64,000 bases of DNA from assembly GCA_903825465.1 (NCBI GenBank), contig CAIKAR010000065.1:1-64000 (forward strand). Direction: 5' to 3'. The DNA is from an uncultured Hyphomicrobiales bacterium (lineage in GTDB: Bacteria; Pseudomonadota; Alphaproteobacteria; Rhizobiales; Beijerinckiaceae). Positions 18,260-26,549 of the stretch are shown here, in pieces. The position numbers and the translations under genes are program-made. Below the pieces are notes generated by a model that did no database searches, had not been told where the DNA came from, and saw nothing but the letters and a program-made list of their open reading frames with translations. Position 1 is the first letter of the stretch; each line of letters opens with the position of its first letter.

Positions 18260-18730
18260 GTGTATCCGCTTGTTGTCATCCTGACGATGTTCATACTGCC
18301 CGCCGGCTCGGCGCTGTGGGAGGCGATGTCCCTGGCGCAACCGGACCCGCTTTTGCTTGTCGGGAAATGGTTCGTTTTCTGGGGCGTCGGCGTTCGCCTG
18401 TCGCTTGCCGGACTACGGCAATACACGCGTCCCGCTTTCACGAGCCGGGATATTCTGGGAATCGAAAGCCCGGACGTTTTCGTGCTGGTGCGTGAACTTG
18501 GCGCCGCCAATATAGCGTCCGGCGTTGTCGGCCTGGCTTCCCTCGCGATGCCGACGTTCATATTGCCCTCGGCGCTCGCCGCCGGGATATTTTACGCGTT
18601 CGCGGGGATTGAGCACGGCAAATCCAAACATCGAGGCGTCAACGAAACCATCGCTATGGTAAGCGATATTTTCATCGCGGTTGTTCTGCTGGGTTTCGCG
18701 GCCGGAGCGCTGGCGCGCCGCCTTCATTAG
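18260..18730 (+). CDS. Polytopic membrane protein, possibly DUF6790-like
   Basis: GTG start; VYPLVVILTMFILPAGSALWEAMSLAQPDPLLLVGKWFVFWGVGVRLSLAGLRQYTRPAFTSRDIL; four predicted TM helices. Confidence 0.65.
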   Translation: MYPLVVILTMFILPAGSALWEAMSLAQPDPLLLVGKWFVFWGVGVRLSLAGLRQYTRPAFTSRDILGIESPDVFVLVRELGAANIASGVVGLASLAMPTFILPSALAAGIFYAFAGIEHGKSKHRGVNETIAMVSDIFIAVVLLGFAAGALARRLH

Positions 18731-18928
18731 GGGCGCGCGTTGGGTTATGACGCGCCTCGCTGTCACCAACAGCGCCGCCATATTCGGCGACGCCAAAGAA
18801 TGGTCAAACGACTATTAAACAACGCGACGCGTCCTTCACCTGCAAACCCACTTTCCCCGTCAATAGTCAAAAGCAAGCTTGCAATCGTTTTGAATAATGG
18901 AAAAAATGCGGGCCCTGGCGGAGAACCG

Positions 18929-20830
18929 ATGACGGCGCAGTTTGTGAAATCCAGATCCTGGGGCCTGCCGCGGCCGCGGCGCTCCTGGGCAAGCCGCTTC
19001 GCGCTGCCGCTCAGCAGCGTGGCGCTCGCGCTGCTGCTCGTCGCGGTCTTCGCGTTCATCTATTTTCAGGACCGCAACCGCGGCGAAATCCGCGGGATGG
19101 TGCGGATACGGGCCGAGCTCGCCACCCTGTTCGACGCGCTCCAGAACGCCGAGACGGGGCAACGCGGATATCTGCTGACCGGCGATCAAATCTATCTCGA
19201 ACCCTACAAGGGTTCCGCGCTGGCCGTGGCGACCGATTTGTCGATCCTCGAAAGTCTTATGAAGGACCATCCTCTCGCTGTTTCGGAGCTGGAGACGCTG
19301 CGCGGCCTGAGCAAGCAGAAGCTGGTCGAATTGACCTCGACGATCGATTTGCGGGCTCAGGGCAAGCCGGACGAGGCGCTGGCGATCGTCAAAAGCGGCG
19401 AGGGCGAAGCCGTCATGGAACGTGTCCGCGCGAGCATCGCCAGGCAAAACAACGCGATCGACGCGGAAATCGCGTCCCTGTATCGAAAAGGCGAAATAGC
19501 CTCGGCCGCGCTTCAGCTTTTGGCGTTGGCCAACATATCGCTGGCGATCGGCCTTGTTTGGCTGTTCTTCCGGCGCCAGCGCGAGCATGTGGCGGAGCTG
19601 ACGACGGCACACCACGCCCTCGCGAAAGCCAACCGGCAAATGCTGGAGGAGGCGAAAAAGCGCGAGGAGCTGTCGGAACAGTTGCGTCAGGCGCAGAAGA
19701 TGGAGGCGGTCGGCCAGCTCACGGGCGGCATCGCGCACGACTTCAACAACATGCTCGCGATCGTCGTCAGCGGCGTCAACCTCGCCAAGCGCCGCATGGC
19801 GCGGGGCGACGCCGACGCCGCCGGCTTTTTGGACAAGGCGCTGGAAGGGGCCGAGCGCGCCGCGACGCTGGTGCGCCGGCTGCTGGCGTTTTCCCGCCGA
19901 CAGCCGCTCTCGCCGCGACCTCTCGATCCCAACAAGATGGTCGGGGAAATGGGCGAGTTGTTGCGCCGCACGCTCGGCGAAAGCGTGCAACTGGACATCG
20001 CGCTGGCGGGTGGCCTTTGGCGCGCCCACGCCGACGCCGTGCAGCTCGAAAACATCATCCTCAATCTCGCCGTCAACGCGCGCGACGCGATGCCGAACGG
20101 CGGCAAGCTGACGATCGAGACAAGCAACGCCTATCTCGACGACGCCTATGTCGCCGCCAACTACGGAATCAGCGCCGGGCAATATGTGATGATCGCGGTG
20201 ACGGACACCGGCGATGGCATGACGCCCGAGGTGATGCAAAGAGCGTTCGACCCGTTTTTCACGACGAAATCGCCGGGGCAGGGAACGGGACTAGGCCTGA
20301 GCCAGGTGTTCGGCTTCGTTCGGCAGTCGGGTGGCCACGTCAAGGTTTACTCCGAAGTCGGCATCGGCACGACACTCAAGGTTTATCTGCCCCGGTTTCG
20401 CGGCGACGAGGAGGGCGGCGCCGCGGCCATCGAGACGATGTCTCCTGACCTCTCTACTGGCGGCGGGGGAATCGCTATTATCGTCGTGGAGGACGACGAA
20501 TCCCTGCTTCAAATGACCAGCGAAGCCCTGCGGGAACTAGGCTACGAGGCGCTGCCCGCGCAGACGGCCGCCATCGCGCTGCGCCATCTGGACGCGCGGA
20601 CCGACGTCGCGCTGATCTTCACCGATGTCGTCATGCCCGAGATGAACGGCCGCAAGCTCGCCGACGAGGCGCTGAAACGCCGGCCGGATGTCAAAATCCT
20701 GTTCACCAGCGGCTATACGGCGAACGCAATCGTCCACAACGGCGTCCTCGACGCGGGCGTGAGCCTGATCGGCAAGCCCTATACGATAGAGGCGCTGGCG
20801 CGGAAAATCCGCGAGGTTCTGGCGGGGTGA
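18929..20830 (+). CDS. Hybrid sensor histidine kinase with CHASE3-like sensor and C-terminal receiver domain
   Basis: FDALQNAETGQRGYLLTGDQIYLEPY (CHASE3-like), GGIAHDFNNMLAIVVSG (HisKA), NLAVNARDAMPNGGKL (N box), DTGDGM, GTGLGLSQVFGFVRQSGG, receiver IFTDVVMPEMNGRKLA. Confidence 0.94.
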   Translation: MTAQFVKSRSWGLPRPRRSWASRFALPLSSVALALLLVAVFAFIYFQDRNRGEIRGMVRIRAELATLFDALQNAETGQRGYLLTGDQIYLEPYKGSALAVATDLSILESLMKDHPLAVSELETLRGLSKQKLVELTSTIDLRAQGKPDEALAIVKSGEGEAVMERVRASIARQNNAIDAEIASLYRKGEIASAALQLLALANISLAIGLVWLFFRRQREHVAELTTAHHALAKANRQMLEEAKKREELSEQLRQAQKMEAVGQLTGGIAHDFNNMLAIVVSGVNLAKRRMARGDADAAGFLDKALEGAERAATLVRRLLAFSRRQPLSPRPLDPNKMVGEMGELLRRTLGESVQLDIALAGGLWRAHADAVQLENIILNLAVNARDAMPNGGKLTIETSNAYLDDAYVAANYGISAGQYVMIAVTDTGDGMTPEVMQRAFDPFFTTKSPGQGTGLGLSQVFGFVRQSGGHVKVYSEVGIGTTLKVYLPRFRGDEEGGAAAIETMSPDLSTGGGGIAIIVVEDDESLLQMTSEALRELGYEALPAQTAAIALRHLDARTDVALIFTDVVMPEMNGRKLADEALKRRPDVKILFTSGYTANAIVHNGVLDAGVSLIGKPYTIEALARKIREVLAG

Positions 20831-20917
20831 GGGGAGTTCGCTGAAGCTTGCGCATCTCTACTTCTCAATTATTGGCCGCAGATCGCCACGGTCGCAAAAG
20901 GGCAAAGGAGCGGAGGT

Positions 20918-21004
20918 TTGGCAAATTCCTTCACATTTGAATATCGATCGGATGATCCACCAGTTTCATCGGAAGACGTGGAATTAATAAAAATTAAGCG
21001 CTAG
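20918..21004 (+). CDS. Possible 28-aa micro-ORF
   Basis: TTG start, AAAGGAG about 7 nt upstream; (M)ANSFTFEYRSDDPPVSSEDVELIKIKR*; upstream frame remains open so it could be a gene remnant. Confidence 0.25.
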   Translation: MANSFTFEYRSDDPPVSSEDVELIKIKR

Positions 21005-21026
21005 ATCGCAGGAGGAGAAACGGTTC

Positions 21027-21046
21027 GCGCCCAACGGGGCGCTTTT
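21027..21046 (+). terminator. Rho-independent-like terminator
   Basis: GCGCCC-AACG-GGGCGC-TTTT. Confidence 0.6.
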
Positions 21047-21080
21047 CGGAAAACAGATTCAGCGCAAACAGATTTCGATT

Positions 21081-21272
21081 ATGAAGGTGAGACGCAAGAT
21101 GGGTGAGAAATCAGCACATCGTTCATCGCCCCAGTTTGACGAATTCTTGGCAATCGCTCGCACACTCGAATGCGACGAGGACAGAGAGCATTTCGAGGCG
21201 GCGTTAGGCAAAATCGCGTCGTATAAGCCGAAGGCAGCAGCAAGGGCCGCTGAGAAAAAGACATTGAAATGA
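21081..21272 (+). CDS. Small hypothetical protein
   Basis: 63 aa MKVRRKMGEKSAHRSSPQFDEFLAIARTLECDEDREHFEAALGKIASYKPK; 4-bp overlap with the next ORF. Confidence 0.65.
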   Translation: MKVRRKMGEKSAHRSSPQFDEFLAIARTLECDEDREHFEAALGKIASYKPKAAARAAEKKTLK

Positions 21273-21658
21273 GTGGCTTTCTCCATCTTGTTTCCTCGCT
21301 TCGAGAACAAATGAGCGCAAATCTCTCGCGTTCCGATGTATTAAAGCCGTTGGCTTGGATAATAGGTATTTTGCTAACAGCATTATGCATTTTAACATTA
21401 TCTCGCGCTCAAGATTGGTTGATTGTTGCCATCGTATGCGCGCTAGGAATTATGATTTTTATATATGCTGGCGCATACGTTTATTGTCTGCGCTTCGATA
21501 GAGACGCTCTTCGATCGGAGAAATATTCGCTCCATAAAATGGCAATCGAGCATAATCTCGTGGGGGATGCCGTTTCGGGCGTAATGCCCGTCGAAAATAT
21601 CGTTTCATTGCCCATAGAAGCGACGGGATCACCCAGACAAATTGAGGTATCGCGATGA
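21269..21658 (+). CDS. Two-TM membrane protein, uncharacterised
   Basis: 129 aa; TM segments LAWIIGILLTALCILTLSRA and WLIVAIVCALGIMIFIYAGAYVY, then DRDALRSEKYSLHKMAIEHNLVGDAVSG; ATGA overlaps on both sides. Confidence 0.7.
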   Translation: MSGFLHLVSSLREQMSANLSRSDVLKPLAWIIGILLTALCILTLSRAQDWLIVAIVCALGIMIFIYAGAYVYCLRFDRDALRSEKYSLHKMAIEHNLVGDAVSGVMPVENIVSLPIEATGSPRQIEVSR

Positions 21659-21966
21659 GCCGTAGGTTTGTCGTAGGCATTTCTAACGCAAGTGAGGCCC
21701 AAATTACTGCGCTTCGCGAGCATTTCCAGAATCAAGGAAGTTGGTGGAATTGGATACCGAATTTCTGGCTCGTCATTACCACCAACCACACAACTCCAAT
21801 TCAGATTCGTGAACAAATCAAACGGATCGCGCCAGGCGCGCAACATATGGTCATCGATGCGAAAGATGATGGAGCCTCAGACACATGGACGGGATGGGGC
21901 CCGAACGTTGCACCGCGAGACATGTTTGAGTGGATGCGGTCTTCTTGGAAGAATTATTCTGGATAG
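21655..21966 (+). CDS. Small hypothetical protein, SinR-family/Cas2-like fold suspected
   Basis: 103 aa MSRRFVVGISNASEAQITALREHFQNQGSWWNWIPNFWLVITTNHTTPIQIREQIKRIAPGAQHMVIDAKDDGASDTWTGWGP; WW..lpnfWLv..n.t..qIr..i pattern recalls SinR-like proteins. Confidence 0.65.
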   Translation: MSRRFVVGISNASEAQITALREHFQNQGSWWNWIPNFWLVITTNHTTPIQIREQIKRIAPGAQHMVIDAKDDGASDTWTGWGPNVAPRDMFEWMRSSWKNYSG

Positions 21967-21981
21967 CGGGGGGTATCGCCC

Positions 21982-22197
21982 TCAATAATGCGGCGGCGGC
22001 GGTTCGGGCCCGTCGCGGCCAGGCTGGAGGTTCGAGACCTCGTCGACAAGCTGCTGAAGCCGGCGCCCCAACGTGTCAATCTTCAGCCATTGAGCGGCGA
22101 CCGTCTCGTTCAGTTCGGCGATGGTCCGATCCTGATGCGCGATCCGGATTTCGAGTTCGTCGAGCCGCGAGGCAGGGTCGGGAAGCCGGTCGCTCAT
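21982..22197 (-). CDS. slyX: SlyX family protein
   Basis: MSDRLPDPASRLDELEIRIAHQDRTIAELNETVAAQWLKIDTLGRRLQQLVDEV ... PPPPHY. Confidence 0.9.
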   Translation of the reverse strand: MSDRLPDPASRLDELEIRIAHQDRTIAELNETVAAQWLKIDTLGRRLQQLVDEVSNLQPGRDGPEPPPPHY

Positions 22198-22537
22198 GTC
22201 CTGGTCCAAATTCCTGGTCTTGGTTGGGTCGGCCGACGATGTCCGGGCCCGGCGCTTTGTGTCAACCGGGGGTATCAACCTGGCGCTATGGCGTCGCGCG
22301 TGATTTCGCGGTGTATGAATCGCCAAAACCGCTGCGGCGGCGCGGGCCGCCGCGCGGTAGTTTGGTTTTTCGCTTGAAAAAGACGAAATCCACCGCGGGA
22401 ATCGCGCTTGCATTTCGCGCGGAATGATAGCACAACGCGCCTCGTCAGCCGGCCGGGGGCTGAACGGAAGGTTGGCGCTCGCCAACAGGGGCAACCCGTC
22501 TTCCCGTGTCTCCGCCTTCGATTCGAATTCCGTCGGG

Positions 22538-22593
22538 CCTTTCTCAGGGGGCTCGAAGGGCTCCGCGCCGGTGTTGACGAGGAATGAGAAAGG
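22538..22593 (+). promoter_or_regulatory. Candidate rpsF leader stem (S6:S18 autoregulatory element-like)
   Basis: CCTTTCTCA (22538-22546) pairs perfectly with TGAGAAAGG (22585-22593), 11 nt upstream of the rpsF ATG. Confidence 0.45.
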
Positions 22594-22604
22594 CAAACCA
22601 TATC

Positions 22605-23042
22605 ATGGCTCTATACGAGCATGTTTATCTTGCGCGGCAGGATGTCACGGCCCAACAGGTCGAGGCTCTGACCGAGCAGTTCAAGGGCATCATCACCCAG
22701 CGCGGCGGCACCGTCTCGAAGATCGAGTACTGGGGCGTCAAGTCGCTGGCCTATCGGATCAAGAAGAACCGCAAGGCGCATTTTACCCTCATGAACATCG
22801 ACGCGCCCTCCGATGCGGTGGCGGAAGTCGAGCGTTTGCAAGGCCTTAGCGAAGACGTCCTGCGCTTCCTGACGCTCCGGGTCGAGGCTTTGGAGGAAGG
22901 TCCCTCCGCCATGACCCGCAAGCGCGAGGACAGCGATCGCGATGATCGCGGCGACCGCCGGGGTCCGCGCCCCGACCGTGGCGACCGTGATCGGCCGCCG
23001 CGCCGGCCGCGCGACGACTCTAACGCTGGGGGAGGTTTCTGA
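22605..23042 (+). CDS. rpsF: 30S ribosomal protein S6
   Basis: [66 protein letters not shown]. Confidence 0.98.
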   Translation: MALYEHVYLARQDVTAQQVEALTEQFKGIITQRGGTVSKIEYWGVKSLAYRIKKNRKAHFTLMNIDAPSDAVAEVERLQGLSEDVLRFLTLRVEALEEGPSAMTRKREDSDRDDRGDRRGPRPDRGDRDRPPRRPRDDSNAGGGF

Positions 23043-23296
23043 TGAGCGCCACCACATCTAGCACTGGCGGAGCCCGCCGTCCGTTTTTCCGTCGCCGCAA
23101 GTCCTGCCCCTTCACGGGAGCGAACGCGCCGAAAATCGACTACAAGGATACCCGTCTGCTGTCCCGCTACATTTCCGAGCGCGGCAAAATCGTGCCCTCC
23201 CGGATCACGGCGGTCTCCGCCAAGAAGCAGCGTGAACTCGCCCAGGCGATCAAGCGCGCCCGCTTCCTGGGGCTCTTGCCCTATCTGATCGGCTAA
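23042..23296 (+). CDS. rpsR: 30S ribosomal protein S18
   Basis: [70 protein letters not shown]. Confidence 0.98.
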   Translation: MSATTSSTGGARRPFFRRRKSCPFTGANAPKIDYKDTRLLSRYISERGKIVPSRITAVSAKKQRELAQAIKRARFLGLLPYLIG

Positions 23297-23317
23297 TAGC
23301 CAACCCATTGACAGGCT

Positions 23318-23342
23318 GGGCGAATCCTTCCCGGATTCGCCC
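23318..23342 (+). promoter_or_regulatory. Intercistronic hairpin between rpsR and the DUF2232 gene
   Basis: GGGCGAATCC-TTCCC-GGATTCGCCC, 10-bp perfect stem, no U-tract. Confidence 0.6.
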
Positions 23343-23367
23343 TAACCGCTGAGAGGGCGGGACAACC

Positions 23368-24306
23368 GTGAACCCACAATCCCTGATCACAGCCCTCGGC
23401 GCCGGCGCGGCGTCGGCAGCCCTGTTCGCCCTCCAGGCGAGGGGCGAGGCCGCGCCTGGATTGCTCGGACTGTTCGCTCCGCTGCCTCTGATGATCGTCG
23501 GGTTGGGCTATGGCGAGCGGCTGGCTCTGCTCGCGGCGGCGGTCACGCTCGCGCTGGTGTTGGCGCTGTTCGACCCCTTTGTTTGCGCGGTTGCTTTCAT
23601 CTCCGTTGCCGCGCCAGCCCTCGTTCTCACGGCGCTGTCGTCGCGTGAAAAAACGGCCGGGCCGGGATGGTTGTTGCTGGCTTGCGCGCTGCTGTCCATC
23701 CTTCTGATTTTGATTGTGATTTCGGCGGAGATTTGGGGCGGAACATCGTTCGACGCCGCGCTTGCCGAAATCGCTGAAAAAATGAAGCCCGCGGCGGAGG
23801 CGATCTTCAACGCGTCAGGCGATATTTTCGGCGACATCAATCCAAACACGCTCGCCCGACTGCTGGCGCTGGCGCTGATGCCAGCCGCCGCCGCGTGGGG
23901 TGTCGTGGGCTTCGCTGTCAACCTCTGGCTGGCGGGCAGGGCGACGGCCGTCTCCGGCCTGCTGCAGCGCCCTTGGCCAGACCTCCCCTCGACCCTGCGA
24001 CTGCCGCGTCCGGCCTTCGTCGGCGTCGGTCTGGCGGCGGTCGCTTGCCTCTCCCCCGGAGTGATCCGCGTGATGGCGGCCTGCGCCCTCGCGGCCCTGC
24101 TGACAGCCTTCGCGATCAGCGGTCTGGCGGCCCTGCATGGGGTAACCCGCGGTCGCGCTGGCCGGCCCGCCGTGCTGTCGGGGTTTTACGTTCTCTGCTT
24201 CGCCCTGTTTCCCTGGCCGCTCATCGTGATGGCGGGCCTGGGCATCGCCGACGTCGTCCGCCCGCTCCGGCGCGGCGGCGACATTCCAACACCCTCTCAA
24301 CCCTGA
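23368..24306 (+). CDS. DUF2232 domain-containing membrane protein
   Basis: Polytopic; located between rpsR and rplI as in other Alphaproteobacteria. Confidence 0.85.
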   Translation: MNPQSLITALGAGAASAALFALQARGEAAPGLLGLFAPLPLMIVGLGYGERLALLAAAVTLALVLALFDPFVCAVAFISVAAPALVLTALSSREKTAGPGWLLLACALLSILLILIVISAEIWGGTSFDAALAEIAEKMKPAAEAIFNASGDIFGDINPNTLARLLALALMPAAAAWGVVGFAVNLWLAGRATAVSGLLQRPWPDLPSTLRLPRPAFVGVGLAAVACLSPGVIRVMAACALAALLTAFAISGLAALHGVTRGRAGRPAVLSGFYVLCFALFPWPLIVMAGLGIADVVRPLRRGGDIPTPSQP

Positions 24307-24321
24307 TCCAAGGAGATAATC

Positions 24322-24891
24322 ATGGAAGTCATTTTGCTTGAACGCATCGCCCGCCTCGGCCAGATGGGCGAAACCGTGCGTGTGAAGGACGGGTTCGCCC
24401 GCAACTTTTTATTGCCGCGCAACAAGGCTTTGCGCGCCAACGAGGCCAATAAAAAACGCTTCGAAGCGCAACGGGTCCAGCTCGAGGCCCGCAACCTCGA
24501 GATGAAATCCGAAGCCGACAAGATCGCCGAAAAGCTCGACGGCAAGACTTTCGTCATGATCCGTTCGGCCGGCGAAACCGGTCAACTCTACGGCTCGGTC
24601 TCGACCCGCGACATCGCCGAAGCGGTGACCGCGGGCGGCGTTGGCGTCAACCGCAACCAGATTGTCATGATGACGCCGATCAAGGCGCTTGGCCTGCACA
24701 ATCTGCCGATCCGCTTGCATCCGGAAGTCGAGGCCAAGGTGACGATCAACGTCGCCCGGTCGGCGGAAGAGGCCGAACGCCAGGAGAAGGGCGAGGAGAT
24801 CAATGTCCGCGTCGAGACCACCATGGACGATCTCGGCCTCGAGGTCGGGCGGGCGCTGGAAGAGTCCGGCGGCAGCATGGGCGACCGCTAA
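24322..24891 (+). CDS. rplI: 50S ribosomal protein L9
   Basis: [43 protein letters not shown]. Confidence 0.98.
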   Translation: MEVILLERIARLGQMGETVRVKDGFARNFLLPRNKALRANEANKKRFEAQRVQLEARNLEMKSEADKIAEKLDGKTFVMIRSAGETGQLYGSVSTRDIAEAVTAGGVGVNRNQIVMMTPIKALGLHNLPIRLHPEVEAKVTINVARSAEEAERQEKGEEINVRVETTMDDLGLEVGRALEESGGSMGDR

Positions 24892-24966
24892 TTCGAGACG
24901 GGGCAGGCCGGGTCCGCCGGCCGCCCCCGGGCGTTGAATTTCACACCGCGAATGCAACGCGGCGGC

Positions 24967-25015
24967 AGCGCGGTGGATTTCGTAATCCACCGGGTAAAAG
25001 CGCGGTGGATTTCGT
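24967..25015. repeat. Palindromic REP-like element with a duplicated half
   Basis: 17-bp exact direct repeat AGCGCGGTGGATTTCGT at 24967-24983 and 24999-25015; first copy is half of palindrome CGGTGGATT-TCGT-AATCCACCG (24971-24992). Confidence 0.7.
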
Positions 25016-25195
25016 CGTGATGCCTTTCGCGCGGTGTACATTGGCTGAATAGCCAAGTTTTTGCTTCGGGCCAGTGGCGGAGCGCCCGCCCTGCGGCGCG
25101 ATCCTTTCGATTCCTGTCTCGTCCCTGCGGCCATTGCGGGATCGTCAGCCCCCCCTTAAACATCGCGTCATATCCGCTCTGTTCAGGGAGGCGTT

Positions 25196-26167
25196 ATGTC
25201 CAAGGCCATTCGCATACACCGCACGGGCGGGCCAGAAGTGCTTCAGCTTGAGGACGTCGAAGTCGGCGATCCCGGCGCAGGTCAGATCAAAATCCGCCAC
25301 AGGGCGATCGGGCTCAATTTCATCGAGGTCTATTTCCGCAAGGGCATGTACCCAGCGGAACTACCGTTCACGCCGGGCAACGAAGGCGCCGGCGATGTCG
25401 TCGCCGTCGGGAAGGGCGTCAAGACCTTCAAGGTCGGCGACCGCGTCGGCTACGCCGCGCAACCGGGAAGCTACGCCGAGGAGCGGCTCATTGGCGCCCA
25501 GATGGTCGTGAAGCTGCCCGCCGCGATTGGCTACGAGACCGGCGCCGCGATGATGCTGAAAGGCCTGACGGCGCAATACTTGCTGCGCCGCACCTATCGG
25601 GTGAAAGAGGGCGACACCATGCTCGTGCACGCGGCGGCGGGTGGCGTCGGCAATCTCCTGTGCCAGTGGGGCAAGCATTTGGGAGCGACGGTTATCGGCA
25701 CCGTTGGCAGCGAGGCGAAGGCGAAGCTCGCTAAAAAGGCCGGCGCGAAACACGTGATCAACTACTCGACGGAGAACTTCGTCGAGCGTGTCGCGGAAAT
25801 CACCAAAGGGTGCAAATGCGATGTCGTCTACGACGGCGTCGGCAAGGCGACGTTTCCGGGCTCGCTCGACTGTCTGCGGCCGCTGGGCATGTTCGCCTCC
25901 TACGGATCCGCGTCGGGGCCGATCGACGCTTTCAATATCGCGTTGCTGAATCAGAAGGGGTCGTTGTTCGCGACCCGCCCGACCCTGTTTCACTATATCG
26001 CCGAGCGTGAAGCGCTGGAGAAAATGGCGCGCGAATTGTTCAAGGTTGTGGTGGCGGGGGATGTCCACGTGCCTATCACCAAGCGCTACAAGCTTGCGGA
26101 TGTCGGCGAGGCCCATCGGGCGCTTGAGGCGCGAGAGACGACCGGGGCGGCGGTGTTGCTGCCGTGA
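25196..26167 (+). CDS. Quinone oxidoreductase (zinc-type alcohol dehydrogenase-like, MDR family)
   Basis: MSKAIRIHRTGGPEVLQLEDVEVGDPGAGQIKIRHRAIGLNFIEVYFRKGMYP; HAAAGGVGNLLCQWGKHLGATVIGTVGS. Confidence 0.96.
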   Translation: MSKAIRIHRTGGPEVLQLEDVEVGDPGAGQIKIRHRAIGLNFIEVYFRKGMYPAELPFTPGNEGAGDVVAVGKGVKTFKVGDRVGYAAQPGSYAEERLIGAQMVVKLPAAIGYETGAAMMLKGLTAQYLLRRTYRVKEGDTMLVHAAAGGVGNLLCQWGKHLGATVIGTVGSEAKAKLAKKAGAKHVINYSTENFVERVAEITKGCKCDVVYDGVGKATFPGSLDCLRPLGMFASYGSASGPIDAFNIALLNQKGSLFATRPTLFHYIAEREALEKMARELFKVVVAGDVHVPITKRYKLADVGEAHRALEARETTGAAVLLP

Positions 26168-26549
26168 TTTAACCCCTAGCCAAACACGATATCCTCGTCA
26201 CACCGTCCGCCTCGGCGGCGCCGGCGCCTACGCCGTCGCGATTTTGGCGCATGGGCGCAAAAATTCGTCGGCGTCTGGATACAAAAGGCCTCGAAGTTGT
26301 TTATTCCCGAATAACGCGCCACTTTGGCTTTCTTTTGCAGGCGGACGCGCGCCTTGATCGAGCGCCACGGCTTATGGACGGAGGTGGTGGAAGTCCTTTC
26401 CGTTATAGGTTCTCATAATTGGATGGACGGACCTTCAACCAAGACGCTTGACTTCTTTTCGGCGATTGGGGAAATTTAGCCGCGTTTAACTTGAAGTCTC
26501 GGGAGTTCGCGGTTTTGCGAACCCGTTTCGCGGCGAATGCGAGGCGACC

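Noticed and set aside
17088-18284. 398-aa plus-strand ORF
   Set aside because: Antisense to the well-supported Bug-like gene.
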